Made by a program: the position numbers and the translations under genes. A stretch of 64,000 nucleotides of DNA from CF-118 sp035934385 (GTDB lineage: Bacteria > Chloroflexota > Dormibacteria > Dormibacterales > Dormibacteraceae): the NCBI GenBank assembly GCA_035934385.1, contig DASYXY010000014.1, positions 137,089 to 201,088 of the forward strand. The letters are read 5' to 3'. Below the pieces are notes generated by a model. It saw only the letters and a program-made list of their open reading frames with translations. It had not been told where the DNA came from and ran no database searches. Shown here piece after piece: positions 50,421 through 58,706 of the stretch (position 1 is the stretch's first letter; each line of letters opens with the position of its first letter).

Positions 50421-51304
50421 CAGCCGCCTCCAGTGAGGCTGAGGAAGGCTTCCTCGAGATCCGCGCCGCGCACCTCGAGGTTCGACATGTCGACGTTGCG
50501 CCGGAACAGCTCGCGCAGCACGGCCTGCGGGTCGTTGGTCATGAGAGTCACCCGATGATCGCTGACGTCGGAGGCGCTCACGGGTAGCCCGTTGAGCGTG
50601 GCAGCATCAAGGCCGTCCGAGGTCGTGAAAGTGATCTTGCTGCCGGCGACGCGCGATTTGATGTCCGCCGGGCTGCCGTCGGCGATGACTTTGCCCTTGT
50701 CGATGACGAGCACGCGCTCCGCCAGCTCGTCCGCCTCCTCGAGATAGTGGGTCGTCAGCAGAACGGTCTTGCCGCGTGCTGAGAAATCGCGGATTGCGTT
50801 GATGAAGCCTCGCCGTCCCTCGACGTCCATCCCGACCGTCGGCTCATCGAGGAACAGGATCTCGGGATCGCCGCAGATCGCGAGCGCGAAGTAGAGGCGC
50901 TGCGTCTGCCCGCCGGAGAGATCGCGCACCAGCGTTCCGCTCTTCTCCTCGAGGCCCACGAGCTTGATGACCTGGTCGGCGGGCAAAGGCTTCGGGTAGT
51001 AGCTGCGGAAGAGCTCGACCAGCTCGCTGACCTTCAGGAGCTGCGGCACTCCAGATTCCTGCAGCATGGCCCCGAAGCGCCTGCGAGTCGCGATGCGGCG
51101 CGGGTCCTCGCCGAAGATCAGGGCCTTCCCAGCTGTTGGTTGCCGCATGCCCAGCATGAGGCTGATCGAGGTCGTCTTGCCTGCGCCGTTGGGTCCGAGC
51201 ATCGCCACGAGCGAGCCCTTCTCGATCGCGAACGACACACCCTTGAGCGCCTCGAAGCTGCCGTATCTCTTGGTGGCGCCGACGAGCTCGATCGCAGCGG
51301 GCAC
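50420..51304 (-). CDS. ABC-2 exporter ATP-binding protein
   Basis: 294 aa. Walker A GPNGAGKTTS, signature DLSGGQTQR, Walker B ILFLDEPTVGMD and switch TTHYLEEADELAE are present, followed by a C-terminal extension of about 80 residues seen in DrrA/CcmA-like exporters. It starts at GTG 51304 with TAATCT 6 nt upstream on the minus strand. It pairs with the following permease. The exported substrate is unknown; lipid or antibiotic export are usual for the group. Confidence 0.9.
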   Translation of the reverse strand: MPAAIELVGATKRYGSFEALKGVSFAIEKGSLVAMLGPNGAGKTTSISLMLGMRQPTAGKALIFGEDPRRIATRRRFGAMLQESGVPQLLKVSELVELFRSYYPKPLPADQVIKLVGLEEKSGTLVRDLSGGQTQRLYFALAICGDPEILFLDEPTVGMDVEGRRGFINAIRDFSARGKTVLLTTHYLEEADELAERVLVIDKGKVIADGSPADIKSRVAGSKITFTTSDGLDAATLNGLPVSASDVSDHRVTLMTNDPQAVLRELFRRNVDMSNLEVRGADLEEAFLSLTGGG

Positions 51305-51310
51305 AGGTAA

Positions 51311-51320
51311 AGATTAGTGT
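51311..51320. promoter_or_regulatory. Overlapping divergent -10 elements of two leaderless genes
   Basis: The 22-bp gap between divergent GTG starts 51304 and 51327 contains TAATCT on the minus strand (51316-51311) and TAGTGT on the plus strand (51315-51320). Each lies 6 nt before its own start codon and they share two bases. No ribosome-binding site fits on either side. Confidence 0.5.
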
Positions 51321-51326
51321 TGGCCG

Positions 51327-51731
51327 GTGGCCTCCGTTTTCACGCGCATCATCAACGGTGAGCTGCCCGCGCGCTTCGTCTGGCAAGATGAACAATGCGT
51401 CGCCTTCCTCTCCAACCGGCCGCTGCGACCCGGCCACACGCTCGTGGTTTCGCGGCTCGAGGTCGACCACTGGCTCGACGTCGATCCGCAGCTGCTGGCA
51501 CATCTGACGAAGGTCTCGCAGCGTGTCGGCCGTGCCCAGATGGCGGCTTTCAAACCAACGAGGATCGGCGTGATGATCGCCGGCCTGGAGGTTCCGCACC
51601 TGCACATCCACGTGGTGCCGATCCGAGGCATGCACGACCTCGACTTCGGCAACCAGGATCCGAACCCCGACCCGAAGATGATGGACGAGGCGGCCGATTC
51701 GATCCGCAGCGAGATGCAGAAGCTGGGCTAG
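51327..51731 (+). CDS. HIT-family nucleotide hydrolase/transferase
   Basis: 134 aa. The histidine triad HLHIHVVP is at about residues 91-98. The N-terminal FTRIINGELPARFVWQDEQ and FLSNRPLRPGHTLVVSR segments are standard HIT (Hinge/Fhit/HinT-like). It hydrolyses AMP or similar groups from nucleotide conjugates. Its stop overlaps the convergent DinB gene by 4 nt. Confidence 0.9.
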   Translation: MASVFTRIINGELPARFVWQDEQCVAFLSNRPLRPGHTLVVSRLEVDHWLDVDPQLLAHLTKVSQRVGRAQMAAFKPTRIGVMIAGLEVPHLHIHVVPIRGMHDLDFGNQDPNPDPKMMDEAADSIRSEMQKLG

Positions 51732-52243
51732 GCCAGGCCGCGCTCGAGCTGCTCGACGTGCTGCTCGAGATGGTTGACGAGCGGATACCGCACAAGGAAC
51801 TCGGCGCTCACCTCTTCGCCCGTCGGCAGCCGCGCCGTTTTGCGCAGCGCGGTCGCGTCCAGCTCGCGGAGGAGCTTGATGGTGCGCGCGTGATCCGTTG
51901 CTATGGACCGGATGATGTCCGCGGTCGGGAGTGCCGCCGTCTGCTCCCCCGCGACGTCGCGCAGCTTGGTCGCGTCGAGTAGGTCGACCTCGGTCATCTG
52001 GCCGCTGGTGACCCTGTGGACCATCACGCCGTAGAACTTCGAGAGCACCGCGATGTGGGCGAGCACCTCGTGGTTGCTCCACTGGTCGCCGCCGGCGCTT
52101 GAAGTGATCCGCGGTGCGATGGCCGCCAGCCTCGCCGACGCCTCCTCGAGCCTGCGCGCGAGATGCAGCCGCTCTCGATCGAGCTGCTCGTCGAAGAACC
52201 TCTCGAGGTCGTCCTGGGTGAAAGACGGACTCTCGATCTTCAT
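51728..52243 (-). CDS. DinB-family four-helix protein
   Basis: 171 aa. Helical pattern with WSNHEVLAHIAVLSKFYGVMVH in the second helix and LVRYPLVNHLEQHVEQLERG at the C-terminus, giving the His ligands typical of DinB/DUF664-type metal sites. It differs in sequence from the DinB protein at 202-648. TAGATT lies 8 nt before the ATG on the minus strand. Function unassigned; thiol-dependent transferase activity is common in the fold. Confidence 0.75.
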   Translation of the reverse strand: MKIESPSFTQDDLERFFDEQLDRERLHLARRLEEASARLAAIAPRITSSAGGDQWSNHEVLAHIAVLSKFYGVMVHRVTSGQMTEVDLLDATKLRDVAGEQTAALPTADIIRSIATDHARTIKLLRELDATALRKTARLPTGEEVSAEFLVRYPLVNHLEQHVEQLERGLA

Positions 52244-52250
52244 GGCACAA

Positions 52251-52262
52251 CCAATCTATTGG
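52251..52262. promoter_or_regulatory. Short palindrome between divergent DinB and hydrolase genes
   Basis: CCAATCTATTGG has 5-bp arms CCAAT/ATTGG around CT. It covers the minus-strand TAGATT -10 box (52257-52252) and lies just before the GGAGAA ribosome-binding site of the hydrolase. It may be an operator shared by both genes. Confidence 0.35.
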
Positions 52263-52273
52263 AGAATCGACTT

Positions 52274-53017
52274 ATGTGCTACACGGACGATGCCCGGCCG
52301 CCCCTTCCACCAATCAGCGGTGCAGCTTCCGACCAGGGCGATTTCGAGCTGAAAGCGTCCGACGGCAACAGCTTTGCGGCGCACTTCGCGCGGGCTGAGA
52401 AGCCGACGGGCGCCGGCATGGTCGTCCTTCCCGATGTGCGGGGGCTCCACCACTTCTACAAGGAGCTGGCGCTACGTTTCGCCGAGGCGGGCGTCGACTC
52501 TGTGGCCATCGATTACTTCGGCCGCACGGCCGGCATGGGAAACCGGAGCGACAGCTTCGAATACATGCCACACGTGCATCAGACGACGTCCGAAGGAGTC
52601 GCCGCCGACACGGCGGCGGCGATCGCCTACCTGAAGTCCCGGGATGGCGGTGGAGTGAAGTCGGTCTTCTCCGTCGGCTTCTGCTTCGGCGGTTCCAACT
52701 CCTGGAACCAATCTGCGGAGCAAGCCGATATCGACGGCTGCATCGGTTTCTACGGCAGGCCAGTGCGAAGCGAGCCGTTCATCTCGAAGATGAAGGCGCC
52801 GCTACTCGTCATGGTTGCGGGCAACGACGCAGCGACCACGCCGGAGCAGGCGCTCGAGTTCAAGCACAAGCTCGAGCAGGCGGGCGTGCCGTTCGAGCAG
52901 CACGTCTACAAAGGAGCGCCGCACAGCTTCTTCGACCGGACGTACGGGGAGTGGAAGGACGCTTGCGACGACGCCTGGAGACGGATGCTGGCCTTCATCA
53001 AGCAGCATTCGACCTGA
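52274..53017 (+). CDS. Dienelactone hydrolase family protein
   Basis: 247 aa alpha/beta hydrolase. The nucleophile elbow is GFCFGGS (Cys nucleophile, as in DLH), the acid in VAGNDAATTP and the His in APHSFFDRTY. DVRGLHHFYKELALRFAEAG supplies the oxyanion region. Such enzymes hydrolyse dienelactones from aromatic degradation or act as general esterases. ATG 52274 follows GGAGAA. Role in this location not evident. Confidence 0.9.
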   Translation: MCYTDDARPPLPPISGAASDQGDFELKASDGNSFAAHFARAEKPTGAGMVVLPDVRGLHHFYKELALRFAEAGVDSVAIDYFGRTAGMGNRSDSFEYMPHVHQTTSEGVAADTAAAIAYLKSRDGGGVKSVFSVGFCFGGSNSWNQSAEQADIDGCIGFYGRPVRSEPFISKMKAPLLVMVAGNDAATTPEQALEFKHKLEQAGVPFEQHVYKGAPHSFFDRTYGEWKDACDDAWRRMLAFIKQHST

Positions 53018-53041
53018 CGTCCTAACCACGCCCCGGCTCGG

Positions 53042-53047
53042 TATAGT
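53042..53047 (+). promoter_or_regulatory. -10 element of a probable leaderless transcript (PucR-like regulator)
   Basis: TATAGT lies 7 nt before ATG 53055 with no ribosome-binding site between. Transcription should start at or beside the A of the start codon. Confidence 0.6.
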
Positions 53048-53054
53048 CGGACCC

Positions 53055-54344
53055 ATGGCTCGATTGGCCACCGCGTCCAAGAAGGCGCCGCCCCAGAAGC
53101 CGAACACCCGGCTTCCCGACTCCCTGATCGCCGACCTAGAGCAGAGGCGGGCGGGCCTCGCCCGGCACATGGCTCGTGCCGTGGTGGCGGTGGTGCGCTG
53201 GGACGATTCGACCGGTGTGCCCCCGCAGCAGGAGGCGATCGCCAAGACGTGCGAAGCCGGCCTGGATCTCTTCCTGGCCACCGCCCGCGAGGCTCGCCCG
53301 GCCGCGCCCGAGGAGCTGCGGCGTGTGGCCCAGCTCGGCATCCTGCAGGCGCGAAGCAGCCAGTCGGTCGAGCCGATCCTGGCCGCGTACCGCATCGCGG
53401 CGCGGGTCGCATGGGATGCGATCCTGCGCGCCTGGCGCGGGCACCCCGAGGTCACGCCCGAGGCGCTGATGATCACTGCCAACTACGTCTTCGCGGCGCT
53501 CGACCAGGTTGCCGCCGAGGTCACCAAGACTTACCTGCACGCGCGCGAGCAGCACATGCAGCGCGGCACCCGCGCACGCGCGCGCCTGTTTCACGCGCTG
53601 ATCAGCGACAACTTTGACTCGGAGCTCGAGCTCCAGAAGCAGGCGCTCGCGCTCAATATGCCGCTCGGCGCGGTTGGTTACGTCGCCACCGTCTGCACGC
53701 TGATGATCGGCCCGCGCGAAGGCGCGCGCGGAGGCGACTCCCTAGCGGAGGTCGTCAACGCCCTCGAGCTGCCGCGCGGCGTCATCTCGCACACGACCGA
53801 CCCGACCACCCTCGTCATCCTGTGGCCGGCAGACTCGGCGAAGTCGGTCGACGGCGCCGCCGACTTCGTGATGCAGGTCAACGCCGAATCGATCAGCCGA
53901 TCGGGCAAGTCACGTGCCCATGTCCGAGCCGGCGTCGGCGGCTACCACTCTGGCCTGCGCGGCGTGTCGCGGTCGTATCTCGAGGCGCAGCAGGCGGTGG
54001 AGGTGGGCCGCAAGCTGCACCCTGACGGCGTCGTGCACAGGCACGACGAGGTCATTCCTTACCTGCTCATGGCCCAGAACCCTGTCCTGGCCGAGCGCTT
54101 CGTGCGCGAGACCCTGGGCGTGCTACTCGATCCGGCCACGCGCAATCGCGAGCAGCTGATGGAGACGCTGGAGGCGCATCTCGCGAGTGGCTCGGTCAAG
54201 AACTCTGCCGCGGAGTTGAAGCTGCACCGCCACACGGTGCTGTATCGCCTCGAACGGCTGCGGGAGCTGCTAGGGAGGAACCTCGACGAACCTGCGACCC
54301 GGCTCCGGCTGCAGCTTGCGATTGGGCTGAGGAAGCTGCTCTAG
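53055..54344 (+). CDS. PucR/CdaR-type transcriptional regulator upstream of the fatty-acid cluster (FasR-like by position)
   Basis: 429 aa. An N-terminal RsbRD_N-like helical domain (about 25-170) and a middle GGDEF-like/CdaR region are followed by the C-terminal PucR HTH_30, with TLEAHLASGSVKNSAAELKL and HRHTVLYRLERLRELLG. Streptomyces FasR is also a PucR-type protein placed before the fab genes and activates them. The same arrangement here, 96 bp before fabF, makes this the likely regulator of fatty-acid synthesis. An inverted repeat in the gap is a possible binding site. Confidence 0.82.
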   Translation: MARLATASKKAPPQKPNTRLPDSLIADLEQRRAGLARHMARAVVAVVRWDDSTGVPPQQEAIAKTCEAGLDLFLATAREARPAAPEELRRVAQLGILQARSSQSVEPILAAYRIAARVAWDAILRAWRGHPEVTPEALMITANYVFAALDQVAAEVTKTYLHAREQHMQRGTRARARLFHALISDNFDSELELQKQALALNMPLGAVGYVATVCTLMIGPREGARGGDSLAEVVNALELPRGVISHTTDPTTLVILWPADSAKSVDGAADFVMQVNAESISRSGKSRAHVRAGVGGYHSGLRGVSRSYLEAQQAVEVGRKLHPDGVVHRHDEVIPYLLMAQNPVLAERFVRETLGVLLDPATRNREQLMETLEAHLASGSVKNSAAELKLHRHTVLYRLERLRELLGRNLDEPATRLRLQLAIGLRKLL

Positions 54345-54354
54345 AGCCCATTTG

Positions 54355-54371
54355 TTGGACTCCGTGTCCAA
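54355..54371. promoter_or_regulatory. Inverted repeat upstream of fabF
   Basis: TTGGAC and GTCCAA form a perfect 6-bp inverted repeat around TCCGT. It sits in the 96-bp gap between the PucR-like gene and fabF, a good position for the regulator's operator. Confidence 0.45.
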
Positions 54372-54440
54372 AGTTCGGTGCAGGTTTTCTCACAGCGAGC
54401 CGATGTCTTCTGGCCGCGAGGTCCGTAAGCTGACTTGAGT

Positions 54441-55703
54441 ATGAATACGAATCACTCCAACGGCCGGCGCGTGGCTGTAACCGGCATGGGCTTCATCACG
54501 CCGATCGGCAACGACGAGGAAACCGTGTGGTCGAACATGGTCGAAGGCGTTTCCGGCATCGGCCCGATCACTCGGTTCGACATCAGCGGCTTCGACACCA
54601 AGATCGCGGCCGAGGTCAAGGGCTTCAACGCCGAGGACTACATGGACCGCAAGACGGCCCGCCACGTCGGCCGGTACTGCCAGTTCGCACTCGCCGCGTC
54701 CAAGCAGGCTCTCGCCCAGGCGCAGCTGGATCCGGCGGAGATGGGTCCCGACGACGTTGGGGTCATCGTGAGCTCGGGCATCGGCGGCCTCGAGGAGATC
54801 GAGAAGAGCCACACCGCGCTGATGCAGCGCGGACCGAAGAGGATCAGCCCCTTCACCGTGCCGATGATGATCGCGGACATGGCGGCCGGTCTGGTGGCCA
54901 TCCATACGCACGCAGGCGGACCGAACTACGCCATCGTCAGCGCCTGTGCCTCTGGATCGCACGGCATCGGCGAGGCCGCCGAGATCATCAAACGCGGCGA
55001 CGCTGTGGCAATGCTGGCGGGTGGCGCAGAGGCGGCCATCACGCCGCTGACGATCGGGGCTTTCACGCAGATCAAGGCCACCAGCGAGCGGAACGACGAG
55101 CCCGAGAAAGCCTGCAGGCCGTTCGACCTGAATCGCGACGGGTTCGTGATGGGCGAGGGCTCGGTGATGCTCGTGCTGGAGGACATGGAGCACGCGAAGC
55201 GGCGCGGCGCCAGGCTGATCGCCGAGATCGCGGGCTACGGCGCCAGCGCCGACATGTACCACTTCACCGCGCCGCACCCGGAGGGCAAGGGCGCCAGCCG
55301 CGCGATGAAGCGCGCGCTCGAGACCAGCGGCGTGAAACCTGAAGATGTCGGTTACGTCAACGCGCACGGCACCTCGACCAAGCTGGGTGACGTTGCCGAG
55401 ACGAAGGCGATCAAGTCCGTGTTCGGCGACCACGCGTACCGGCTCGCGGTCAGCTCGACCAAGTCGGTGCACGGGCACCTGCTTGGCGCTGCCGGAGCGA
55501 TCGAGGCGGCGGCCTGCATCCTCACGATGAACCGCGGCCTGATCCCGCCGACCATCAACCTGGACACACCGGACCCCGAGTGCGACCTCGACTACGTCCC
55601 AAACAAGGCACGCAAGGCGGAAATCAAGGTGGCCATGTCGAACTCGTTTGGGTTCGGCGGCCACAACGCAACGCTGGTGATCAAGGCCGCAGAGGCCATC
55701 TGA
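54441..55703 (+). CDS. fabF: Beta-ketoacyl-ACP synthase II
   Basis: 420 aa. Catalytic triad: Cys169 in VSACASGSHG, His in VNAHGTSTKLGD and His in KSVHGHLLGAAG. NSFGFGGHNATLV closes the fold. It condenses malonyl-ACP with acyl-ACP in elongation. ATG 54441 is used; TTG 54435 is in frame, and TAAGCT lies 9 nt before the ATG. First gene of fabF-acpP-fabH-fabD-fabG-accD-accA. Confidence 0.96.
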   Translation: MNTNHSNGRRVAVTGMGFITPIGNDEETVWSNMVEGVSGIGPITRFDISGFDTKIAAEVKGFNAEDYMDRKTARHVGRYCQFALAASKQALAQAQLDPAEMGPDDVGVIVSSGIGGLEEIEKSHTALMQRGPKRISPFTVPMMIADMAAGLVAIHTHAGGPNYAIVSACASGSHGIGEAAEIIKRGDAVAMLAGGAEAAITPLTIGAFTQIKATSERNDEPEKACRPFDLNRDGFVMGEGSVMLVLEDMEHAKRRGARLIAEIAGYGASADMYHFTAPHPEGKGASRAMKRALETSGVKPEDVGYVNAHGTSTKLGDVAETKAIKSVFGDHAYRLAVSSTKSVHGHLLGAAGAIEAAACILTMNRGLIPPTINLDTPDPECDLDYVPNKARKAEIKVAMSNSFGFGGHNATLVIKAAEAI

Positions 55704-55715
55704 GTGAGGAGAGAA

Positions 55716-55973
55716 ATGGCAATTCAACTCGATTTCAAGGATCTGCAGGAGCTCGCCGCCGAGATCCTCGGCGTCGACGTCGACCAGGTCCAGATGGACA
55801 AGAGCTTCGCTCGCGACCTCGCGGCCGACTCGCTGGACCTCGTCGAGCTCATCGCCGCGGTCGAGGACAAGTACGACGTCGAGCTGCCGGAGTCGGAGCT
55901 CGAGAAGATGAAGGTGATCGCCGACCTCTGGAAGTACCTGGAGGAGAAGTCGGCCGAGCGGCTGGAGGCCTAG
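55716..55973 (+). CDS. acpP: Acyl carrier protein
   Basis: 85 aa, very acidic. Ser39 in AADSLDLVELIAAVEDKYDV is the 4'-phosphopantetheine site. GGAGAGAA precedes the ATG. It carries the growing acyl chain for the neighbouring Fab enzymes. Confidence 0.95.
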   Translation: MAIQLDFKDLQELAAEILGVDVDQVQMDKSFARDLAADSLDLVELIAAVEDKYDVELPESELEKMKVIADLWKYLEEKSAERLEA

Positions 55974-55978
55974 CCGCC

Positions 55979-57016
55979 ATGGCCATCACCACCGCCTACA
56001 AGCCACGCTCGGACGCGGTTCCGCTCCGGTCGTTCAAGACGAGGGGCCGGCGCAGCGCGATCGCCGGCATGGGCGTTTACGCGCCAGACAAAGTCGTCAC
56101 GAACTTCGACCTGGAAAAGGTGATGGAGACATCCGACAAATGGATCACCGAGCGCACCGGGATCCGCACGAGGCACTTCGCCGAGCCGGGCACCACCACG
56201 CTCGAGCTGGCGACGAAGGCCGCGCGGTCCGCGCTCGACAACGCGGGACTGAAGGCGACCGATCTCGACATGATCATGGTGGGCACGTCGTCGCCTGACG
56301 GTCCGTTCCCGTCCATCGCCTGCCGCATCCAGGACGAGCTCAACGCGCCGGGCGCGGTGGCGTGGGACCTGCTGGCTGCGTGCACGAGCTTCATGTACGG
56401 GCTGTCGACCGCCGACTCGTACATCGCGAGCGAGCGCGCGGACAAAGTGCTCGTCATCGGGGCGGAGGTCCTTTCGCGGATGCTCGACTACTCCAACCGC
56501 GGCACCGCGGTGATCTTCGGCGACGGCGCAGGCGCGGCGGTGGTCACGCCGGCGCCCGAAGGAGCCGGCTTCCTCTCGTGGTGCCTCGGCAGCGATGGGC
56601 GGGGTTACGAGCAGGTCACGTGCGGAAACATCCAGCTGGGCGCCTACGCGGCGAAGGAGCCGAACCCGATCATCGACATGCAGGGCCCCGACGTCTTCAA
56701 GTTCGCGGTGGACATATTCATCCGCCAGGCGCTGGAGGTGACCGCCGCGGCAGGCATCTCGATGGACGAGATCGACCTGTGGGTGCCGCACCAGGCTAAC
56801 TTCCGCATCATCGACGCCGCGGCTCGGCGCATCGGCCTGCCGCTCGACCGCGTCGCGATCAACATCGACCAGTACGGCAACACGTCGAGCGCGTCCATCC
56901 CGCTCGCGCTCGAGGACGCGATTCGCAACGGCCGCGTGCACAGCGGCGATCACGTCCTGCTTGCCGGGTTCGGGTCGGGCCTGACATGGGGCGCGACGCT
57001 CCTCAAGTGGGCATGA
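55979..57016 (+). CDS. fabH: Beta-ketoacyl-ACP synthase III
   Basis: 345 aa, slightly long because of a 25 to 30 residue basic N-terminal extension before SAIAGMGVYAPDKVVTN. Catalytic Cys135 in LLAACTSFMYG, His in WVPHQANFRI and Asn in QYGNTSSASIP are present. It starts the chain by condensing acyl-CoA with malonyl-ACP. It begins 5 nt after the acpP stop. Confidence 0.95.
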   Translation: MAITTAYKPRSDAVPLRSFKTRGRRSAIAGMGVYAPDKVVTNFDLEKVMETSDKWITERTGIRTRHFAEPGTTTLELATKAARSALDNAGLKATDLDMIMVGTSSPDGPFPSIACRIQDELNAPGAVAWDLLAACTSFMYGLSTADSYIASERADKVLVIGAEVLSRMLDYSNRGTAVIFGDGAGAAVVTPAPEGAGFLSWCLGSDGRGYEQVTCGNIQLGAYAAKEPNPIIDMQGPDVFKFAVDIFIRQALEVTAAAGISMDEIDLWVPHQANFRIIDAAARRIGLPLDRVAINIDQYGNTSSASIPLALEDAIRNGRVHSGDHVLLAGFGSGLTWGATLLKWA

Positions 57017-57017
57017 C

Positions 57018-57965
57018 TTGGTCAGCCTGAAGGGACCCATAGCGCTGCTGTTTCCCGGCCAGGGCGTCCAGAAGCCGGGAATGGGCAAGAGCCTGTACGA
57101 TCGCTACCCGGCGGCGCGGCGGGCGTTCGAGCGTGCGGAGGTCGTGCTCGAGATGCCGGTGCGCAGGCTCTGCTTCGACGGTCCGGTCGAAGACCTCAAC
57201 CGCACGGAGGTGATCCAGCCCTGCGTGATGACTGTGTGCTGGGCCGCGTACGAGGTGTGGCGCGAGAGCTACGGACTCGAGAACGTGCAGGTCACCGCGG
57301 GCCACAGCCTCGGTGAGATCGCCGCGCTCGCAGCCGCCGGCGCCATCCCCTGGGAGACGGCGCTGCTGCTCGTCAAGGAGCGCGGCCGGGTGATGGCCAA
57401 GGCCGCGGACGAGCACACGGGCGGCATGATCGCGATCGTCGGCCTCGACGAGGCCAAGGTCGAGTCGATCCGCGAGCGGGCCTCCGAGAAAGGCAAGCTC
57501 TGGGTGGCCAACCGCAACGCCGATGTGCAGTTCGTGCTCTCGGGACAGCTGCCGGCGGTAGAGGAGGCCGAGCGCCTGGCGCTCGAGGCCGGCGCCCGCA
57601 GGGCGCTCATCCTCACGATCCCGCTGCCTGCCCACACGCCGCTGATGGAGAAGGCGGCGGCGGCGTTTCGCCAGGCGGTCGACCGGCTGCAGCTCAAGGC
57701 GCCGTCGATTCCCGTCCTTGCCAACGCCTCGGGCGAGGCGATGCGTACCGTCGCCGCGCTGCGGGAAGAGCTCCGGCAGCAGATGCTGCGCCAGGTGGAC
57801 TGGGCTCGCACGATGGTGGCGATGAAGGCCATGGAGGTGCGCACGGTGGTCGAGCTCGGCCCCGGCCGCGTGCTGGCCAGCCTGGCCGCCAAGCACATCC
57901 CGGGCGTCGACACCTGGAACGCAGACGAGCTCTTCGTGGAGTTCGCGGACCCGGCGACCGCCTAG
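57018..57965 (+). CDS. fabD: Malonyl-CoA:ACP transacylase
   Basis: 315 aa. LLFPGQGVQKPGMG near the N-terminus, the nucleophile Ser97 in AGHSLGEIAALAAAG and the catalytic His in PLPAHTPLM are intact. It makes malonyl-ACP. The TTG start lies 1 nt after the fabH stop. Confidence 0.95.
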   Translation: MVSLKGPIALLFPGQGVQKPGMGKSLYDRYPAARRAFERAEVVLEMPVRRLCFDGPVEDLNRTEVIQPCVMTVCWAAYEVWRESYGLENVQVTAGHSLGEIAALAAAGAIPWETALLLVKERGRVMAKAADEHTGGMIAIVGLDEAKVESIRERASEKGKLWVANRNADVQFVLSGQLPAVEEAERLALEAGARRALILTIPLPAHTPLMEKAAAAFRQAVDRLQLKAPSIPVLANASGEAMRTVAALREELRQQMLRQVDWARTMVAMKAMEVRTVVELGPGRVLASLAAKHIPGVDTWNADELFVEFADPATA

Positions 57966-57972
57966 GCGCCGG

Positions 57973-58704
57973 GTGAATCGGGACCTCGAGGGCAAGACAG
58001 CTCTCGTCACCGGCGGCGGCAAGGGAATCGGGCGCGCCATCAGCCACTCGCTGGCCGCCATGGGCGCGAAGGTCGTCGTCAACTACCGGTCGGACCGAGC
58101 CGCTGCCGAGGAGACGGCTGCGTCGCTCGAGGGTGCCGTCATTCACCAGGCGGACGTCGGCGACCCGGCGCAGGTCGAGGCGATGATCAAGGCGATCGGG
58201 CGCGTGGACGTGCTCGTCAACAACGCCGGCGCCGTGCGCGACAAGCTGCTGATCCAGATGTCGCCGCCCGATTGGGAGGAGCTGATCCGCACCGACCTCA
58301 TGTCCGTGTTCGCCACCACGCGGGCGGCCATCATGTCCGGCATGATGCGTGCGCGGTGGGGACGCATCGTGAACATCTCTTCCATCGTCGGGATCACGGG
58401 TAACGCAGGCCAGTCCAACTACGCCGCGGCCAAGGCGGGCCTCATCGGGTTCACGAAATCGATCGCGCGTGAGTACGGCTCGCGCAACATCACGTGCAAC
58501 GCGGTGGCGCCGGGCTACGTGCGCACGGAGCTCACGTCCGGCGCGCTGACCGACGAGATGGTCGGCGAGATGGTCAAGCTCACGCCGATCAAGCGTGAGG
58601 GCACTGCCGAGGAGGTCGCGGCCGCGGTCGCGTTCCTGTGCTCCCAAAGCGCAGGATTCATCACGGGCCAGGTGCTGGCGGTGGATGGAGGACTTTCCCT
58701 GTAG
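57973..58704 (+). CDS. fabG: 3-oxoacyl-ACP reductase
   Basis: 243 aa short-chain dehydrogenase. NADPH loop TGGGKGIGRAIS, NNAG motif, and catalytic Ser-Tyr-Lys in NISSIVG and SNYAAAKAGLIGFTK. The C-terminus has GFITGQVLAVDGGLS. It reduces the ketoacyl-ACP formed by FabF/FabH. GTG start, 7 nt after fabD. Confidence 0.94.
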   Translation: MNRDLEGKTALVTGGGKGIGRAISHSLAAMGAKVVVNYRSDRAAAEETAASLEGAVIHQADVGDPAQVEAMIKAIGRVDVLVNNAGAVRDKLLIQMSPPDWEELIRTDLMSVFATTRAAIMSGMMRARWGRIVNISSIVGITGNAGQSNYAAAKAGLIGFTKSIAREYGSRNITCNAVAPGYVRTELTSGALTDEMVGEMVKLTPIKREGTAEEVAAAVAFLCSQSAGFITGQVLAVDGGLSL

Positions 58705-58706
58705 TC

